Below are positions 35,691-38,947 of a stretch of 38,947 bases of DNA, in pieces. Where the stretch lies: assembly GCA_019686175.1 (NCBI GenBank), contig JADGHJ010000004.1, forward strand, positions 1 through 38,947, read 5' to 3'. The position numbers were made by a program, and so were the translations under genes. The first letter of the stretch is position 1. The number at the start of each line of letters is the position of its first letter. Below the pieces are notes generated by a model, which did no database searches, was not told the origin of the DNA, and saw only the letters and a program-made list of their open reading frames with translations. The stretch is from Chloroflexota bacterium (GTDB lineage Bacteria; Chloroflexota; UBA6077; JAJPHF01).

Positions 35691-37682
35691 CTACTCCAGC
35701 ACGAAGCGCAGCAGCCCATCGAGGTCAGCCACCCGGACGCACTGCCCGTCGGTCCGCACGAAACCGCCAGCCTCGAGGAGCATGAGCGTGCGCTCCAACT
35801 GCGGCAGGTCCACGCCGACGGCCGCGGCGAGCGCGGCGGCGGTGGGCTGCTCCGCACCGTCGCTGGTCACCGCCCGGAGCAGCTGACGCGCCACGCGCTC
35901 GGCCAGGTCGCCCGAGGTGAGCGCCCCGACGCGGCGGTCGGTGGCGCGGAGCCGGCTGGCCAGCACGCGGAGCAACCGCAGGCAGGCGCGGGGCGACCGC
36001 TGCAGCCCGGCCAGGAACGCCTCGCCGGGCACGAAGTCGACCACCGTGCGGGTAGCCGCGACCAGGGTGGCGGTGCGCGGCTCCTGATCGAGCACGGCCA
36101 GCTCGCCTACCATGCTACCCGCCGGCAGGGTCGCAAGTAGCATCTCCTGCCCGTCGGGCGCATGGGCGACTACTTGCACGGCTCCCTCGCGGATGTAGTA
36201 CACGCCCGTCGGCGGCTCGCCCTCTCGACACAGAACGTCGCCCGGCTGCAGCTGGCAGGTGGTAGCGTCGCGCAAGAGGGCGGCGCGCTCGCGCGGCGGC
36301 AGGTCGGCAAAGATCGCCGGCAGCCGCTGCTCGCTGTGGCGGCGGCCCGTGCTGGCGCGCGCCGCCCGCCGCCTGACCCCGCAGCGCGCGAGCCAGGCGC
36401 GCACGCGTGATCGCAGCATAGGGGCGCTGTACGGCTGGGTCACGATATCCGTGGCCTCGGCCAGCAGCTCGGCCACCCGCACGGGCCCGTCGTCGCGCAG
36501 CACGACCACGATCGGGAGCTTGGCGCCCACCGCGCTGGCGCGCAGCTCGGCGGCGGCGTGCAGCGGATCGTGCAGCTTCCCGCCCGCCACGAGGAGGACC
36601 AGCGCGGGTCGCAGCCGCGCGACCGCCGCCACCACGCCCAGTCCCGGCGGTAGCGGCAGCAGCCGGTGCCCATCAGGCGCCAGCGCCTCGCGCAAGGCCG
36701 TCAGATCGTCGGCGGTCCCCCCGGCCACCAGCAGGCGCGCGGAGTAGGGGGTGTCGCAGCACGGCTGCTCGGCGCCCCGCTGGAGCATGAAGGCGGTGAC
36801 GGGCTGCTCCGGCAGGCGCAGTTCCAGTCCCTCGGCGGCGGCAATGACCTCCATGCTACTGCCCTGGGCGGCGATGCGCCGGCTCGCCGCCCGCGTGATA
36901 GAGGCGATGAGACGGTCGTCGTGGGCCGGATCGTGGTGGAAGAGCACCAACTGGCGCACCCCCGCGCGGACCGCCATCTCCGTGACGTACTCCACCGGAC
37001 TATGGCCCCAGCCCCGTCGAGCGGGATATTCGCGATCGAGGAACTGGGCGTCGTGGATCAGCACGTCGGCCCCTTCGAGGAAGGCCAGGTGGCGCTGATC
37101 GCCGGGGTGGGGCAGCAGACCGGTGCTCCGGTAGCGGGTGCCCGGCCACCAGAACGGCTCGTGGTCCGAGGCGTACACCACCGTCACGCCCCCCACCGTC
37201 AAGCGGTAGCCAAGCGCGGGCGCGGTGTGGTTGAGGTACTGCGTCTGGATGTGCACGCCGCCAGCGTAGAACGCGCCCTCGCCTAGCTCGTGGAACTCCA
37301 GCCGCGCCCGCAGGTCGGTGAGCCGGACGGGGAAGTAGGTGTACTGCATTTGCCCCGATAACGAGCCCTCCAGCGTTCCCTCGAGGCCCGGCGGCGAGTA
37401 GATGTCGAGCGTGCACGTGGGGTCGTAGGCCGGCGCGAAGAACGGGAACCCCTGGATGTGGTCCCAATGCGTGTGGCCGATCAACAGGTGGAGATGCAGG
37501 GGCCGGGATGCCTCGGCGCTCAGCGCCGCGCCCAGCTCGCGCGCGCCCGTACCACAGTCGATCACCAGGCGGGTTCCGTCGTCCGCCGCCACCTCGACGC
37601 AGGCTGTATTGCCGCCGAAGCGCGCCGTGCGCGGCCCAGGGGTGGGCACCGAGCCGCGCGTACCCCAGAACTTGACTCTCAC
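35691..37682 (-). CDS. MBL-fold hydrolase fused to pseudo-receiver, cyclic-nucleotide-binding and CRP-type HTH domains
   Basis: This is one 663-aa protein. Residues 1-280 are a metallo-beta-lactamase fold: MRVKFWGTRGSVPTPG, HTHWDHIQGFPFF, YASDHE and LFHHDPAHDD. Residues 315-430 have receiver-like alternation, but the phospho-acceptor position reads PALVLLVAGG (Val for Asp). Residues 450-570 form a cNMP-binding domain (LQPGDVLCREGEPPTGVYYIREG, AGSMVGELAVLDQEPRTATLVA). Residues 575-663 form a CRP-type winged helix (DLAERVARQLLRAV, LAAAVGVDLPQLERTL). It may couple hydrolysis of a phosphodiester or nucleotide signal to DNA binding. A TTGACA promoter lies upstream. Confidence 0.88.
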   Translation of the reverse strand: MRVKFWGTRGSVPTPGPRTARFGGNTACVEVAADDGTRLVIDCGTGARELGAALSAEASRPLHLHLLIGHTHWDHIQGFPFFAPAYDPTCTLDIYSPPGLEGTLEGSLSGQMQYTYFPVRLTDLRARLEFHELGEGAFYAGGVHIQTQYLNHTAPALGYRLTVGGVTVVYASDHEPFWWPGTRYRSTGLLPHPGDQRHLAFLEGADVLIHDAQFLDREYPARRGWGHSPVEYVTEMAVRAGVRQLVLFHHDPAHDDRLIASITRAASRRIAAQGSSMEVIAAAEGLELRLPEQPVTAFMLQRGAEQPCCDTPYSARLLVAGGTADDLTALREALAPDGHRLLPLPPGLGVVAAVARLRPALVLLVAGGKLHDPLHAAAELRASAVGAKLPIVVVLRDDGPVRVAELLAEATDIVTQPYSAPMLRSRVRAWLARCGVRRRAARASTGRRHSEQRLPAIFADLPPRERAALLRDATTCQLQPGDVLCREGEPPTGVYYIREGAVQVVAHAPDGQEMLLATLPAGSMVGELAVLDQEPRTATLVAATRTVVDFVPGEAFLAGLQRSPRACLRLLRVLASRLRATDRRVGALTSGDLAERVARQLLRAVTSDGAEQPTAAALAAAVGVDLPQLERTLMLLEAGGFVRTDGQCVRVADLDGLLRFVLE

Positions 37683-37814
37683 CGGCGATGTCCAGCCACC
37701 CGACCTACCCGCGGGTCACGGGTGCGAGCCCCCCGGCCACACTGATCATCTGAGCCGCCGTGGGTTCCCATAGCCCCTCGCCTCCCGCTGTAGATTGCTG
37801 GCACCCCCGTGGGA

Positions 37815-37843
37815 ATCTAGAAGCCGCCCCTGGCGGGTGTCAA
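37815..37843 (-). promoter_or_regulatory. Strong promoter and about 125-nt leader of the MBL/CRP fusion gene
   Basis: Minus-strand consensus TTGACA (37843-37838), 17 nt, CTAGAT (37820-37815). The leader to the ATG at 37682 is GC-rich with a perfect ACCCGCGGGT palindrome (37709-37718) and other self-complementary blocks. No known riboswitch was recognised. Confidence 0.6.
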
Positions 37844-37900
37844 TTTCTGTATCGCCCTCCCAGCGCGTCCACCACGCGGCCCTCGCCCTGTCCCGGGCCA

Positions 37901-38947
37901 CTACGCAGAGCGCGCCGCGGCAGGTAGGGGGAGGCGCACCAGGTGCGCGTCGGCCGCGCCGAGTACTGCCTGGACCACCTCGGCCTCGACCGTAGCCAGT
38001 ACGACCTGCGTCAGCAGGCTGTCGCGACACATCTGCTGCAAGTGCTCGAGCAAGCGCCGCCCATTCTCGGCGTCGAGGTGTTCCAAAGGCTCGTCGAGCA
38101 ACAGGAATCCGCCCCGTCCGAAGTGGCGCCCGAGCTGCGCGTGCAGCAGCGCCAGGAACGCAGCGCGCTCGCCCCCGCTGAGCTGCGCCAGCTCGAGGGC
38201 CCGCTCGGGTCGCTGGAGCGCCAGCTTCCCTTTGGGGCCGGCCGCGAGCTGCACCCCCGTCCAGCCGCTGAACCGCTCCCAGGCGCGCGCTACTTCCCCG
38301 TAGGCGGCGGCCAGCGCGCTGGTGCGCAGCCGATCGATGCTTGCCTTGGCCGCCGCGGCGAACAGCTCGGCCAGTAGCTCGCGGCGCGCCAGCGCTAGGC
38401 GTCGCTGCTCTAGCAGTGCGGGCGCCTGTCCCTCCATCGTCAACAGCTGGAGGTAGCCCTGCAGGGTAGCCAACTGCTCCTGCACCTCCGCCAGGGCCTG
38501 AGCGGCGGCCGTCTCCTCTTCGCGCGCGCGCTCGAGTGCTTGCTGTGCCTCGACGGCGCGCGCCGCCAGGTCCGCGGGCGTCGCGTCCGCGGATAGCAGC
38601 TCGCGCCGTCGCTCGGCGATCTCGTTCAAGCGGCGGCGCCGCTCCAGCGCTGCACGATGCGCCCCCTCCGCGTCGGCCAGCTCCCCTGCGAGCTGGTCAC
38701 GCTCCTGTTCGAGCCGGCCGATCTCGGCAGCGATCTCCCGCTCTCGCTCCGCGTGCTCCGCGAGCAGCCGGTCGCGCAGGGCCGCCGCCTCGCGCTCCAG
38801 CGCCGCGCGCTCGGCCTCCCGCCGCGCCCGGAGCTGCGCGATCTCCTCGCGGAGCTGCCGCTCGCGCGCGGCGTTCTCTGCCAGGATGCGCTGGCGCAGC
38901 GGCTCGGGCAGCGCCTGGCGACACACCGGGCACACCGGCTCGGCCTG
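37901..38947 (-). CDS. Rad50/SbcC-type ATPase, C-terminal part (runs off the window)
   Basis: The frame continues past the window edge, so the tracked GTG 38935 is internal. The first visible residues QAEPVCPVCRQAL hold the CxxC zinc hook at the coiled-coil apex. About 170 residues of Glu/Arg/Ala coiled coil follow (AERAALEREAAALRDRLLAEHA). The C-terminal ATPase lobe has signature LSGGERAAFLALL and Walker B FLLLDEPLEHLD. Such proteins (SbcC, Rad50 or SMC-like) process DNA ends with an SbcD nuclease, which is not in the window. The second lobe of the hook and the Walker A lobe lie outside. Confidence 0.85.
   Translation of the reverse strand, partial: QAEPVCPVCRQALPEPLRQRILAENAARERQLREEIAQLRARREAERAALEREAAALRDRLLAEHAEREREIAAEIGRLEQERDQLAGELADAEGAHRAALERRRRLNEIAERRRELLSADATPADLAARAVEAQQALERAREEETAAAQALAEVQEQLATLQGYLQLLTMEGQAPALLEQRRLALARRELLAELFAAAAKASIDRLRTSALAAAYGEVARAWERFSGWTGVQLAAGPKGKLALQRPERALELAQLSGGERAAFLALLHAQLGRHFGRGGFLLLDEPLEHLDAENGRRLLEHLQQMCRDSLLTQVVLATVEAEVVQAVLGAADAHLVRLPLPAAARSA

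Noticed and set aside
37746-38030. 94-aa minus-strand ORF upstream of the MBL fusion
   Set aside because: It overlaps the end of the Rad50-like gene in another frame and runs through the TTGACA promoter; no motif or ribosome site.

Overview
This is a 38.9 kb window of very GC-rich bacterial chromosome (about 70% G+C by eye), densely packed on both strands, with no insertion sequence, prophage, CRISPR array or rRNA visible. Starts are mostly ATG or GTG behind clear GGAGG-type ribosome sites. The gene content suggests a member of the Chloroflexota or a similar high-GC lineage. The clues are a trigger factor-clpP-clpX cluster behind a tRNA-Gly, GTP-type PEP carboxykinase, an LDH-like malate dehydrogenase, type 2 IPP isomerase, an ABC exporter paired with a NEW3-repeat protein, and a metallo-beta-lactamase/CRP fusion. 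The lineage is an inference.

Layout. 1-515: C-terminus of a chemotaxis receptor. 671-8102: trehalose-from-glycogen block (treZ, a GH57/DUF3536 glycosidase, treY). 8126-13266 (minus): CDF metal exporter, DsbA/FrnE-like oxidoreductase with an in-frame UGA, and an ABC exporter (permease, ATPase, NEW3 protein). 13476-14757: a 29-aa membrane peptide, grpE and a small ferredoxin-fold protein. 14949-18424: tRNA-Gly(GCC), tig, clpP, clpX, closed by a strong terminator. 18658-21021: anchored protein, dtd, FmdB zinc ribbon, cold-shock protein, possible PUA-like protein. 21151-22507: four-gene plus-strand run with a NifU-like scaffold and a DsrE-like protein, converging on nudix and moaA. 24151-25884: secreted Tyr-rich protein, 49-aa membrane peptide, tandem ABM-like protein, seven-iron ferredoxin. 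26094-29794 (minus): thioredoxin-like protein with an in-frame UGA, ACMSD-like amidohydrolase, pckG. 30190-32311: mdh and fni. 32325-38947: degenerate HEPN/MNT-like pair, glycerophosphodiesterase, zinc ribbon, Lon-N-domain protein, alpha/beta hydrolase, MBL-receiver-CRP fusion, and the C-terminal half of a Rad50/SbcC ATPase.

Main discovery. Two thioredoxin-fold genes each carry a single in-frame TGA exactly where the first cysteine of the CxxC active site belongs: D-Y-V-[TGA]-P-Y-C in the DsbA/FrnE-like gene and R-P-T-[TGA]-G-G-C in the thioredoxin-like gene. Each has a good ribosome site and ATG upstream of the TGA, a compact hairpin 15-35 nt after it with a G in the first two apical-loop positions (the bacterial SECIS pattern), and a TAG terminator. 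Neighbours such as treZ, treY and moaA use TGA as an ordinary stop, so the code is not globally reassigned. The best reading is two selenoproteins with U-x-x-C redox sites. The ORF track, like most gene callers, cuts off both N-termini. The selenium machinery (selA, selB, selD, tRNA-Sec) is not in this window.

Other second-look items are a NifU-like protein missing its first cluster cysteine in an operon with a DsrE-like protein, a HEPN/MNT-like pair that has lost catalytic residues on both sides, an MBL-pseudoreceiver-CRP fusion, an operator-like palindrome at the ABC/NEW3 promoter, and two small membrane peptides absent from the ORF track.
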